A stretch of DNA of 37,950 nt from contig NZ_JAMXRZ010000029.1 in assembly GCF_024124375.1 (NCBI RefSeq), positions 1-37,950 on the forward strand. The letters run 5' to 3'. This stretch comes from Klenkia sp. PcliD-1-E. GTDB lineage: Bacteria > Actinomycetota > Actinomycetes > Mycobacteriales > Geodermatophilaceae. Below, in pieces: positions 17,988 through 27,659 of this stretch; position 1 is the first letter of the stretch, and the number at the start of each line of letters is the position of its first letter. A model generated the notes under the pieces. That model made no database searches, was not told where the DNA came from, and saw nothing but the letters and a program-made list of their open reading frames with translations. The position numbers were made by a program, and so were the translations under genes.

Positions 17988-18003
17988 GTCACGATCCCGT
18001 GAC
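17988..18003. promoter_or_regulatory. Dyad GTCACG-N4-CGTGAC between divergent genes
   Basis: Perfect 6-bp arms around ATCC, lying 80 bases upstream of the lipoprotein-sigma operon and 62 bases upstream of the Eis-type gene. It has the form of an operator for a dimeric regulator. Which gene it controls, and the regulator, are unknown. Confidence 0.5.
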
Positions 18004-18064
18004 ACGGCCGGCACCGCCGGGAAACCGGTCGCCGCCGCGGCCCCCGACCGGTAGGCAGGAGCGC

Positions 18065-19342
18065 GTGACCGACGCACCGCCGACCGCCGTCCCCGCCGCC
18101 GACCCCGACCTCGTGGCCGCGCTGCGGCCGATCACCGCGGAGGAGTGGCCGGCGTTCGGCCGGGCCATGGCCCGGGTCTTCGGCGAGGACCCCAGTGGGC
18201 CGTGGGTCGACGAGCCCCGCCCGACCGCCGAGCTCGACCGCTCCCTGGCCCTGGTCGAGGACGGCTTCGTCGCGGCCACCGCGGGCATCTACAGCCTGGG
18301 GACGACGGTCCCCGGCGGGGTCGTGCCCACCGCCGGGATCACCTGGATCACCGTCTCTCCCACCCACCGCCGCCGCGGCGTGCTGACCGCGGTCATGCGG
18401 CGCCAGCTGGACGAGGTGCGGGCCGCCGGCACCGAGCCGCTGGCCGCGCTGTGGGCGGCCGAGGGCAGCATCTACGGCCGGTTCGGCTACGCGCCGGCGG
18501 TGTGGCGGGGCGGGATCTCGCTGGACCCCAGCCGGGTGCGGCTGCGCGCGGACCTGCCCACCTGCGAGGGCCGCACCACCCTCGTCGACGTCGACGCCTA
18601 CCGGGCGGCCGCCGTCCCGCTGTACGACCGGCTGCGCCGCGAGGTGCCGGGCAACCTCGCCCGCGACGCGCGCTGGTGGGACCGCAGGCTGCGCGACGAC
18701 AAGGAGGACCGCGACGGGTTCACCGAGCGGCGGTACGCGCTGCACACGGCCCCCGACGGCACGGTCACCGGCTACGCCAGCTACCGGCAGAAGGAGGGCT
18801 GGTCCCCGCGCGACGAACCGGAGGGGAAGCTGCAGGTGACCGACCTGGTCGCCGCCGACGCGGCCACCCGGGTCGCGCTGTGGCGGTTCCTGCTCGGCCA
18901 CGACCTGGTGCGGGAGCTGACCTCGTGGGCGCTGGGCAGCGAGGACCCGCTGCGGGCGATGGTCGCCGACCCCCGCTCGGTGACCACGGCACCGTCGGAC
19001 GCGATGTGGCTGCGGTTGGTCGACGTGGGCCGGGCGCTGGCCGCGCGCCGCTACCCCGCGCCGATCGACCTGGTGCTCGAGGTGCGCGACGCGTTCTGTC
19101 CCTGGAACGACGGCCGGTGGCGGCTCACCGGGCACCCGGCAGGTGGTCACTGCGGCCGTACCGACCGCGACCCCGACCTGGTCCTGGGTGTGGAGGACCT
19201 CGCCGCGGCCTACCTGGGCGGGGTGTCGCTGGGCACCCTGCACCGGGCCGGACGGGTCACCGAGGTCAGCCCCGGCGCGGTGGCGCTGGCGTCGACGTCG
19301 TTCTCCTGGCCGGTCGCCCCGCAGAGCCCGGACGCGTTCTGA
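18065..19342 (+). CDS. Eis-family GNAT N-acetyltransferase
   Basis: 425 residues from GTG 18065, with AGGAG close upstream (GCAGGAGCGCGTG). Acetyl-CoA-dependent transferase of the Eis type (two GNAT domains plus a sterol-carrier-like C-terminal domain). The acetyl-CoA loop is VSPTHRRRGVLTAVMRRQL near residue 100, and SIYGRFGYAPAV carries the tyrosine that acts as general acid in mycobacterial Eis. The chain ends ...SPDAF: in Eis the C-terminal Phe carboxylate is the catalytic base, and that terminal Phe is preserved. Eis acetylates amines, including aminoglycosides and peptides in mycobacteria; the substrate here is unknown. It diverges from the lipoprotein-sigma operon. Confidence 0.9.
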   Translation: MTDAPPTAVPAADPDLVAALRPITAEEWPAFGRAMARVFGEDPSGPWVDEPRPTAELDRSLALVEDGFVAATAGIYSLGTTVPGGVVPTAGITWITVSPTHRRRGVLTAVMRRQLDEVRAAGTEPLAALWAAEGSIYGRFGYAPAVWRGGISLDPSRVRLRADLPTCEGRTTLVDVDAYRAAAVPLYDRLRREVPGNLARDARWWDRRLRDDKEDRDGFTERRYALHTAPDGTVTGYASYRQKEGWSPRDEPEGKLQVTDLVAADAATRVALWRFLLGHDLVRELTSWALGSEDPLRAMVADPRSVTTAPSDAMWLRLVDVGRALAARRYPAPIDLVLEVRDAFCPWNDGRWRLTGHPAGGHCGRTDRDPDLVLGVEDLAAAYLGGVSLGTLHRAGRVTEVSPGAVALASTSFSWPVAPQSPDAF

Positions 19343-19351
19343 GGGTGGTCC

Positions 19352-19744
19352 TCAGTCGACGACCTCGACCGGGCAACGGGGGCCGGGAGAGCGCGCCATC
19401 CGCTCGTCGGCGGTCAGGAGGGTGGCCCCGAGCACCTCGGCCAGGGCGACGTAGACCGCGTCGTAGGCGGTGAGGGCGTCCCGGAGCTCCCAGCACCGGT
19501 CGAGGAACGGGCGGTGGCCGTGCCGAGCCGCGGGCAGGTCCGCCAGGTGGGCGAGCGCACGCCCAGCCCGGTCCGGGGTCACGGCCCTGCGCAGCACCTG
19601 ACGCCGGACGACGGACACCACCTCGAGGTCGGCCAGCTCGGGGACCGCGAGGGCCTCGCCGCCCAGCCGGCTGCGCACCCGTCGTCCGGTCGCGCCGTCG
19701 TCGAGGACCGCGGGCACCAGGACGCCGGCGTCAACGACCAGCAC
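19352..19744 (-). CDS. vapC: VapC-type PIN-domain ribonuclease toxin
   Basis: 130 residues from GTG 19744 (MLVVDAGVLVPAVLDD). The PIN-domain acidic residues are in place: Asp5 in VVDAG, Glu in ADLEV near 41, Asp in TAYDAVYVALAE near 94, and Asp in LLTADERMA near 112, so a Mg-dependent RNase active site is expected. It overlaps the antitoxin gene by 14 bases. Its stop lies 9 bases from the Eis-type gene stop on the other strand. RNA target unknown. Confidence 0.92.
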   Translation of the reverse strand: MLVVDAGVLVPAVLDDGATGRRVRSRLGGEALAVPELADLEVVSVVRRQVLRRAVTPDRAGRALAHLADLPAARHGHRPFLDRCWELRDALTAYDAVYVALAEVLGATLLTADERMARSPGPRCPVEVVD

Positions 19745-19961
19745 GGTCGGCGCGCAGGTCCGCCACCACGGTGTCCAGGTCGGCCACCCCGCCGGACTCC
19801 TCCTCCACCCGCGCGAGGACCTCGTCCAGGGTGGGCTGCGCGGCGTCCGCGATCAGGCGTGCGCGCAGGTACTCCTGCAGCGACTGGTGGGCCGCGGCGG
19901 CCCGGCGCCGCAGGACGGCGTGGGTCTCCGCGGGGACGTCCTTCACCTGCACGCTCGGCAT
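19731..19961 (-). CDS. vapB: VapB/FitA-type antitoxin
   Basis: 76 residues from ATG 19961 (MPSVQVKDVPAETHAVLRRR). The N-terminus is a ribbon-helix-helix domain of FitA/Arc type (VQVKDVPAETHAVLRRRAAAA), and the C-terminal half (TLDEVLARVEEESGG, VVADLRADRAGR) is the toxin-wrapping tail. The stop overlaps the vapC start by 14 bases, the standard antitoxin-first layout. The ATG is embedded in a pair of TGGCGCCA palindromes that probably form the VapBC operator; transcription appears leaderless. Confidence 0.9.
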   Translation of the reverse strand: MPSVQVKDVPAETHAVLRRRAAAAHQSLQEYLRARLIADAAQPTLDEVLARVEEESGGVADLDTVVADLRADRAGR

Positions 19962-19979
19962 GGCGCCATTCTGGCGCCA
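19961..19979 (-). promoter_or_regulatory. vapBC leaderless promoter and paired-palindrome operator
   Basis: Two self-complementary TGGCGCCA boxes (19961-19968 and 19972-19979) are separated by three bases. On the minus strand CAGAAT (19968-19973) sits between and over them, six bases before the vapB ATG, as expected for a leaderless -10. RHH antitoxins bind such short repeats, so autoregulation is inferred. Confidence 0.65.
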
Positions 19980-19993
19980 CAGCGACGGGGGGG

Positions 19994-20557
19994 TCAACCG
20001 GCGGCGGCCGCGTAGGACCAGGACGACGGGCGGGGCCGGTCGGGCAGGTCGGCCCGGCCGGTCGCCCACCGCAGGGTCGCCGCCGGGGCGGTGCCCGTCG
20101 GTGCCGCGGGGAACAGCCGGGCCAGGACGGCGGCCACCAGGTCCGCCGGCGGCGCCCACCGCAGGCCGAGGGCGTCGGCGACGTCGCCGGTGTGCACCAG
20201 CACCTCGGCGCAGGCCATCGCGGCGAACCCGGCCGGGTCCGGCGCACCCCACGGGTGGAAGCCGCGCTCGCCGGGGTCGGCGGCGTCGAGCACCCGGGCC
20301 AGCACCTCGCCCCAGCTGGCCAGGCCGGTGACCAGGCGCCCGTAGCCGGCGTCCTGGTCGGGCTCCCAACGGCCGGCGGTGAGGTCGACCCGGCCCATGA
20401 CCAGGTCGTGGCCGTACCAGTGCAGGCAGGTGCCGATGTGCCACACGACCCCGGCGACGTCGGTGTCGACCACCGGCACCGGGGCGGTCGGGTCGGGGAT
20501 GCGCACCAGGAACCCCACGGCCTCCTCGACCGCGGCCCGGACGTCGTCCCCACCCAC
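19994..20557 (-). CDS. Maleylpyruvate isomerase / DinB-like family protein (TIGR03083 type)
   Basis: 187 residues from GTG 20557 (VGGDDVRAAVEEAVGFLVRI). The metal-binding four-helix bundle is indicated by VVWHIGTCLHWYGHDL (about residues 37-52) and ACAEVLVHTGDVADALGL (about 115-132), which supply the histidines typical of mycothiol-dependent maleylpyruvate isomerase-like proteins. Members often carry out mycothiol conjugation, or have unknown function; nothing in the neighbourhood suggests gentisate degradation, so a detoxification role is only a guess. Lies between rpiB (58 bases upstream) and vapB. Confidence 0.75.
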   Translation of the reverse strand: MGGDDVRAAVEEAVGFLVRIPDPTAPVPVVDTDVAGVVWHIGTCLHWYGHDLVMGRVDLTAGRWEPDQDAGYGRLVTGLASWGEVLARVLDAADPGERGFHPWGAPDPAGFAAMACAEVLVHTGDVADALGLRWAPPADLVAAVLARLFPAAPTGTAPAATLRWATGRADLPDRPRPSSWSYAAAAG

Positions 20558-20615
20558 GCTCAGCCCCCCGCCACCGCGGTCGGGGCCAGGACGGCGGCGA
20601 CGTCGGCCACCGGGC

Positions 20616-21104
20616 TCACCGCGTGCGCTCGGCCGGCCCGCCTCCGGCGGGGTGGTGGCGCTCCTGCTCGTACTCGGCCACCAGGCCGATCCTGCGGACG
20701 TGCCGCTCCTCGCCGCTGAACGGCGTGCGCAGGAAGGTCAGCACCAGCTCGGTGGCCTCCTCGACGCTGTGCTGGCGGCCGCCGACCGCGACGACGTTGG
20801 CGTCGTTGTGCTGGCGGGCGAGCTCGGCGGTGGAGGTGTTCCACACCAGGGCCGCGCGGACGCCGGGGACCTTGTTGGCCGCGATCTGCTCGCCGTTGCC
20901 CGAGCCGCCGATCACCACGCCCAGCGAACCGGGCTCGACGACGACGCGCTCGCCCACCTCGATGCAGAAGGGCGGGTAGTCGTCGTCGGGGTCGTAGTCG
21001 TAGGCCCCGCAGTCGACCGGCTCGTGACCGGCGGCGGCGACCGCCTCCAGGAGGTGGGCCTTGAGCTCCAGTCCGGCGTGGTCGGTGCCGAGGAAGACGC
21101 GCAT
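20616..21104 (-). CDS. rpiB: Ribose-5-phosphate isomerase B
   Basis: 162 residues from ATG 21104 (MRVFLGTDHAGLELKAHLLE). Interconverts ribose 5-phosphate and ribulose 5-phosphate in the pentose phosphate pathway. Signatures: DHAG near residue 8, the anion-binding loop VIGGSGNGEQIAANK at 64-78, and NTSTAELARQHNDAN. The catalytic base position is Glu72 rather than the cysteine of the E. coli enzyme, as in M. tuberculosis RpiB. It starts 13 bases after the SDR stop and belongs to the run leading from the Rv2466c-like gene. Complete. Confidence 0.96.
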   Translation of the reverse strand: MRVFLGTDHAGLELKAHLLEAVAAAGHEPVDCGAYDYDPDDDYPPFCIEVGERVVVEPGSLGVVIGGSGNGEQIAANKVPGVRAALVWNTSTAELARQHNDANVVAVGGRQHSVEEATELVLTFLRTPFSGEERHVRRIGLVAEYEQERHHPAGGGPAERTR

Positions 21105-21117
21105 GCCGGTGAGTCTG

Positions 21118-21879
21118 TCAGGACAGCCGGGCGGCGACCGGCAGGGGCAGCGCCCGCAGCAGCCCGGCGACGGCGCGCCACGGCCACTCCGGCACGTAGG
21201 CCCGCACCGGCTCCCGGTCGACCGCGGCGACCAGGGCGTCGACCCCGGTGTCCAGGTCGACGGTGAACGGCCCGCGCCGACCGGTGTTGATGTCGGTCTC
21301 GATGAAGCCGGGGTGGACGGTGGTCACCCGGATGCCCCGGGTGGCCCGGGAGGAGAGCAGGTCGGCGCGGATCCCCTCGGCCAGCACGGCGTCGGCGGCC
21401 TTGGAGGCGGCGTAGGCGGTGCGGGTGCCGCCCATGCCGCGCACCCCGGCGACGGAGGAGATCACCACCAGGTGGCCGTGGCCCTGCGCGCGGAACAGCG
21501 CGACGGCTGCCTCGCAGGTGGCGTGGGTGCCCAGCACGTTGGTGGTCAGCACCGCCCGGTTCGGGCGGGCGCCCCCGGTGCCGACCGGGACGCCCTTGCC
21601 GATCCCGGCGTTGGCCACGAGCCGGTCGACCCCGCCGAGCTCGCCGACCACGCGGGGCACGGTCTCGGCGACGGCGTCGGGGTCGTCGACGTCCAGCGGT
21701 GCGACGACGACGGTGCGGCCGTGGACGGCCAGCTCGTCGCGCAGGCGCTCCAGGCGGTCGGTGCGCCGGGCCAGCAGGGCCAGGTCGTGCCCGGCGGCGG
21801 CCCAGCGGCGGGCCATGCCCTCGCCGAGCCCGGAGCTGGCGCCGGTGATGACGATGCGCTGGCGGCGGGGGTGCGGCAT
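21118..21879 (-). CDS. Short-chain dehydrogenase/reductase
   Basis: 253 residues from ATG 21879 (MPHPRRQRIVITGASSGLGEG); an in-frame ATG at 21891 would add MLAG. The classical SDR features are present: TGASSGLG at 12-19, NAG (VANAGIGKG), catalytic Ser in VVISSVAG and Tyr-Lys in AYAASKAA near residue 155, then HPGFIETDIN. It reduces or oxidises an unknown substrate with NAD(P)(H). Both candidate start codons lie within a perfect 12-bp inverted repeat. It is inserted between the Rv2466c-like gene and rpiB, which are adjacent in mycobacteria. Confidence 0.9.
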   Translation of the reverse strand: MPHPRRQRIVITGASSGLGEGMARRWAAAGHDLALLARRTDRLERLRDELAVHGRTVVVAPLDVDDPDAVAETVPRVVGELGGVDRLVANAGIGKGVPVGTGGARPNRAVLTTNVLGTHATCEAAVALFRAQGHGHLVVISSVAGVRGMGGTRTAYAASKAADAVLAEGIRADLLSSRATRGIRVTTVHPGFIETDINTGRRGPFTVDLDTGVDALVAAVDREPVRAYVPEWPWRAVAGLLRALPLPVAARLS

Positions 21880-21900
21880 GCCCGCGAGCATGCCGCACCC
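21869..21900 (-). terminator. Hairpin spanning the SDR start codon
   Basis: GGGTGCGGCATG (21869-21880) is perfectly complementary to CATGCCGCACCC (21889-21900) with an 8-base loop. It begins 9 bases after the stop of the upstream DsbA-like gene and contains both possible SDR ATGs, so it may terminate, or tune SDR translation. Confidence 0.6.
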
Positions 21901-21908
21901 CGCCCGGC

Positions 21909-22574
21909 TCAGCCGTGCGTGCCGACCTCGAGCGCCGACGCGGGGACGGTGGAGAAGTCGGGGCTCTCGGTGCGGGTGCGCTTGAGCTCCCAGAACCCGG
22001 GCAGGTTGGCCAGCAGGACGGCGCCGTCGAAGGCCTTCCCGGCGTCCTCGCCGGTGGGCACCCGGCTGATGACCGGGCCGAAGAAGGCGACGCCGTCCAC
22101 GTGCAGCACGGGGGTGCCGACGTCCTCGCCGACGGGGTCCATGCCCTCGTGGTGGCTCTTCCGCAGGGCGTCGTCGTACTCGGTCGAGGTCGCGGCGTCG
22201 GCCAGGGAGGACGGCAGGCCGACCTTCTCCAGGGCCGGGGCGATGATGTCGGCGATCTCCATCTGCTCCTGGTGCTTCAGCGTGCCCATCGCGGTGTAGA
22301 GGTCGGCCACGACCTCGTCGCCGTGCTGCTGCTGCGCGGCGACCAGCACCCGCACCGGGCCCCACGCCTGCTTCATCATCTCGGTGTACTCCTCCGGGAG
22401 GTCCCGGCCCTCGTTGAGCACCGCCAGGCTCATCACGTGCCAGTGCACGTCGAGGTCGCGCACCGTCGACGCCTCGATCACCCAGCGGCTGGTCAGCCAG
22501 GCCCACGGGCACAGCGGGTCGACCCAGACGTCGACCTTCGCGCTGGTGGGGGCGGTCTGCACGGCCTCGGTCAT
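21909..22574 (-). CDS. DsbA-family protein, Rv2466c-like (mycothiol-dependent reductase type), single cysteine
   Basis: 221 residues from ATG 22574, with GAGGAG five bases upstream. Thioredoxin-fold DsbA family: [18 protein letters not shown] at 14-31 places the nucleophilic Cys22, a helical insert follows, and [26 protein letters not shown] supplies the cis-proline segment. It aligns in style with M. tuberculosis Rv2466c, a mycothiol-dependent disulfide/nitro-reductase, which has CPWC; here the second cysteine is Ala and Cys22 is the only cysteine in the chain. A monothiol mechanism through mycothiol mixed disulfides is inferred. Cytoplasmic (no signal). Gene order toward rpiB and divergent pepN matches mycobacteria. 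Confidence 0.9.
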   Translation of the reverse strand: MTEAVQTAPTSAKVDVWVDPLCPWAWLTSRWVIEASTVRDLDVHWHVMSLAVLNEGRDLPEEYTEMMKQAWGPVRVLVAAQQQHGDEVVADLYTAMGTLKHQEQMEIADIIAPALEKVGLPSSLADAATSTEYDDALRKSHHEGMDPVGEDVGTPVLHVDGVAFFGPVISRVPTGEDAGKAFDGAVLLANLPGFWELKRTRTESPDFSTVPASALEVGTHG

Positions 22575-22719
22575 GCCATCTCCTCGTGTTCGCGGTTGCT
22601 CGCCGCCCTCAAGGCGCCGGCCGTGCCCCGTTGTTCCCAGCCGACCCGGTGGTCCACACCTGTCCCCCGGCTCCCCCGGCCCACCGAGCCTGTCGGACCC
22701 ACGTGGGAGGCTGCGCGGC

Positions 22720-25275
<2,556 letters not shown>

Positions 25276-25285
25276 CGGCTGGCCC

Positions 25286-25316
25286 GCACGGTGATCAGGT
25301 CACCTGATCACCGTGC
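25286..25316. terminator. Perfect 15-bp hairpin after pepN (copy 1)
   Basis: GCACGGTGATCAGGT (25286-25300) and its exact complement (25302-25316) with a single-base centre. Lies 10 bases after the pepN stop, before the convergent DUF5130 gene. Shares its core GGTGATCAGG with the next hairpin. Confidence 0.7.
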
Positions 25317-25345
25317 GACCGACCGCGGCGACGTCGGTGGTCGGA

Positions 25346-25378
25346 CGGACGGTGACCAGGTCCCCTGATCACCGTCCG
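25346..25378. terminator. 15-bp hairpin after pepN (copy 2)
   Basis: CGGACGGTGACCAGG (25346-25360) pairs with 25364-25378 with one mismatch and a TCC loop. The right arm CCTGATCACCG is the same as in copy 1, so the two look like members of one small dyad repeat. It ends 9 bases from the DUF5130 stop. Confidence 0.7.
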
Positions 25379-25387
25379 CCCGGGGGT

Positions 25388-25828
25388 TCAGTGGCGGGGG
25401 CGGTTCGCGGCGGGGTGCCCGGCCTGGTCGGACAGCTGCCGCAGTCCGTTGACGATGCCGCCGACCAGGTCGCCGGAGCCGAAGCGGCCGGTCATGGTCA
25501 GCACGGCCAGCGCGCAGGCCCGGTCGGGCAGCCGGCGGGCGGCGGCGGAGCCGGTGACGATCTCCAGCACCCGCTGGTCGGGCGCGATCGCGATGAGCAC
25601 CGACTCGGCCGGGTCGCCGCCGGAGCGGGCGTGCAGCTCCTCGGCGCCGGCGCGCGTGTCGGTGGGCAGGTCACCGATGTAGAGGGTGAACCGCAGCCCG
25701 GTCTCGCGGGAGGACATGGTCAGCGCCTCGTCCAGTCGGAGCAGCTCCGAGGGCGTGAACGGCGAGGCCTTCGGGCCCTCCTGGTCGTCGACGATGGGCT
25801 CGCGGGTGTCCTCGAGCTCGGTGGCCAT
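25388..25828 (-). CDS. DUF5130 family protein
   Basis: 146 residues from ATG 25828 (MATELEDTREPIVDDQEG). The body reads FTPSELLRLDEALTMSSRETGLRF in part, then VLIAIAPDQRVLEIVTGSAAARRLPD and a C-terminal helix GLVGGIVNGLRQL-like. This is the DUF5130 family, related to the TPM-fold proteins; it is conserved beside pepN in mycobacteria. No signal peptide or membrane segment, and no known activity. It lies 37 bases downstream of the CtaJ-like gene and is probably co-transcribed with it. Confidence 0.82.
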   Translation of the reverse strand: MATELEDTREPIVDDQEGPKASPFTPSELLRLDEALTMSSRETGLRFTLYIGDLPTDTRAGAEELHARSGGDPAESVLIAIAPDQRVLEIVTGSAAARRLPDRACALAVLTMTGRFGSGDLVGGIVNGLRQLSDQAGHPAANRPRH

Positions 25829-25865
25829 CAGCGGCTGCCTCTCTTCTCCTGCAGGGGTCGGGTGG

Positions 25866-26168
25866 TCACCAGGTGCCGCGGGCGCCGCCGGCCGCGGTGC
25901 GCTTGGGGTGGCCGGCGGTCTCGCCGATGGCCAGCGCGGCGGCCTGCTTGCCCAGCGCGGGGTGGTCGTCGTGGTCCTCGCCGTGGCCGGCCGCGTGGCC
26001 GCCGCCGGCAGGGTGGGGCTCGTACCAGATCGCCTCGTGGCCCCAGGGCTCACCGGGCTTGTAGCGCTTGCGGGCCCCCAGGGCCGGGAGCATCACCAGC
26101 GCGTAGGCCAGCAGCACCACCGCCAGCGGGGCCACCAGGAAGACGAGGAGGGTCTCGACGACGGTCAC
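25866..26168 (-). CDS. ctaJ: aa3-type cytochrome oxidase accessory subunit CtaJ-like
   Basis: 100 residues from GTG 26168. One N-terminal transmembrane helix (VVETLLVFLVAPLAVVLLAYAL), then the conserved post-membrane motif RYKPGEPWGHEAIWYEPHP and a His/Gly/Asp-rich tail. This matches the small subunit CtaJ found in the mycobacterial III2-IV2 respiratory supercomplex, whose gene also lies near pepN and a DUF5130 gene. It would sit in the membrane with the cytochrome oxidase; no catalytic role is known. Identification rests on the motif, size and gene order. Confidence 0.78.
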   Translation of the reverse strand: MTVVETLLVFLVAPLAVVLLAYALVMLPALGARKRYKPGEPWGHEAIWYEPHPAGGGHAAGHGEDHDDHPALGKQAAALAIGETAGHPKRTAAGGARGTW

Positions 26169-26202
26169 CTGCGGGAATCTACCGGGGGTGCCGCATCCCA
26201 GC

Positions 26203-27627
26203 TCACCAACCCGGCGGGTGCCGGTGCGCCCACGGCCGGGCCTGCTCGAGCTGCGCGGCCAGCGCCACGAGGGTGGCCTCGTCGGCGGGCCGCCCCACCA
26301 GCATGGTGCCGACCGGCAGGCCGTCGGCGGTCCAGTGCAGCGGCACGCTGACCGCCGGCTGGCCGGTCACGTTGAACAGCGCCGGGAACGCGGCGTAGCG
26401 CTTCTGCCGCTCGAAGTCCTCCGCACCGTCCACCGGCCGGCCGTCCTGGGTGTCGAAGAAGCCGACCGGCCGGGGCACGTCGGTGCAGATCGGGGCCAGC
26501 AGGACGTCGTGGGCGTCGGTGGCCTGCACGAAGCGGCGGCTGAACACGCGCAGGGTGGTCAGGGCCTCCATGGCGCGCCGCGCCGACAGCGCCAGACCGC
26601 GGTCGCGGAGGTAGCGGGTCAGCGGCCGCAGCAGGGGCACCTGCTCCTCGGTGACCGGGAGGGTGGCGCCGGTCAGGGACCACACGTCCTCGAAGGCGGC
26701 CAGCACCTCCTCGGTCAGCGGCGCGGCGGGCAGGTCGACGACCTCGTGGCCGAGCTCGGCGAGCAGCGCGGAGGCGTCCTCGAAGGCGGTGTCCACCTCG
26801 GGTGCGAGGTCGGCGCCGGGCACCAGCGCCGTGCGGTGCCGGGCGATCCGCAGCCGACCCACCGGTCGGTCGGCCGCGGCGAGGAAGGACTCCGCGGGCG
26901 GCGGCGCCCAGCTGGGGTCGCCGACGACGGGCCCGGCCATCGCGTCGAGCATCGCGGCGGCGTCGCGGACGGTGCGGGCCAGCGGGCCCTGCACGCCCAG
27001 GCCGGTGATCTCCGCGCCCAGCGGGGCGCTGCTGACCCGGCCCCGCGCGGGCTTGATGCCCACCAGGCCGTTGATGCCGGCCGGGATGCGGATCGAGCCG
27101 CCGCCGTCGGAGCCCTGCGCGAACGGGAGCATCCCGAGCGCAACCGCCGCGGCCGCGCCCCCGCTGGAGCCCCCCGCCAACCGGGTGGTGTCCCACGGGC
27201 AGCGGGTGGGGCCGACCAGGTCGTTGTCGGTGTAGCAGGGGAAGCCGAACTCCGGGGTGCTCGTCTTGCCCAGGCTGACCGTGCCGGCGGCCGCCAGGGC
27301 GGTGACGACGTGGTCGTCGACCTCGGGCACGTGGTCGGCCATCGCGGCCGACCCGAAGGTGGTGCGCACCCCGGCGGTCAGGTTCAGGTCCTTGATCGCG
27401 GTGGGCACGCCCAGCAGGGGCGCGGGGTCACCGGCGGCGAGCCGGCGCTCGGCCTCGGCCGCGGCGGCCAGCGCCCGCTCCGGCGTGACGGCCAGGAACG
27501 CACCGATCCCGCCGTCGAGGGCTTCGATGCGGGCCAGGTGGTGGCGGACCAGCTCGGTGGGGCTGGTCTCCCCCGACCGGACGGCGGCGGCCATCCCCAG
27601 CGCGGTCAGCTCGTGGAGCTCGGTCAC
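26203..27627 (-). CDS. Amidase signature family hydrolase
   Basis: 474 residues from GTG 27627 (MTELHELTALGMAAAVRSGE). The Ser-cisSer-Lys triad is complete: Lys79 (GVPTAIKDLN), Ser155 in AGGSSGGAAAAVA, and nucleophile Ser178 in GSDGGGSIRIPA. It hydrolyses an amide in the cytoplasm; the substrate cannot be read from sequence. It is not GatA: no gatB or gatC neighbours, and the protein resembles stand-alone amidases such as AmiC-type or 6-aminohexanoate-hydrolase-like enzymes. Divergent from kynU with 32 bases between starts; TAGCGT upstream on the minus strand could be a near-leaderless -10. Confidence 0.92.
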   Translation of the reverse strand: MTELHELTALGMAAAVRSGETSPTELVRHHLARIEALDGGIGAFLAVTPERALAAAAEAERRLAAGDPAPLLGVPTAIKDLNLTAGVRTTFGSAAMADHVPEVDDHVVTALAAAGTVSLGKTSTPEFGFPCYTDNDLVGPTRCPWDTTRLAGGSSGGAAAAVALGMLPFAQGSDGGGSIRIPAGINGLVGIKPARGRVSSAPLGAEITGLGVQGPLARTVRDAAAMLDAMAGPVVGDPSWAPPPAESFLAAADRPVGRLRIARHRTALVPGADLAPEVDTAFEDASALLAELGHEVVDLPAAPLTEEVLAAFEDVWSLTGATLPVTEEQVPLLRPLTRYLRDRGLALSARRAMEALTTLRVFSRRFVQATDAHDVLLAPICTDVPRPVGFFDTQDGRPVDGAEDFERQKRYAAFPALFNVTGQPAVSVPLHWTADGLPVGTMLVGRPADEATLVALAAQLEQARPWAHRHPPGW

Positions 27628-27659
27628 GGTCGGCGACGCTAGCCCTGCAGGATGGGGCC

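Noticed and set aside
22588-22601. Second ClgR-like site between the DsbA-like gene and pepN (GTTCGC-GGTTG-CTC)
   Set aside because: The right half reads CTC rather than GCG, and no dyad surrounds it.
26203-27627. Amidase as GatA of the tRNA amidotransferase
   Set aside because: No gatB or gatC neighbour, and the sequence is closer in style to stand-alone amidases.
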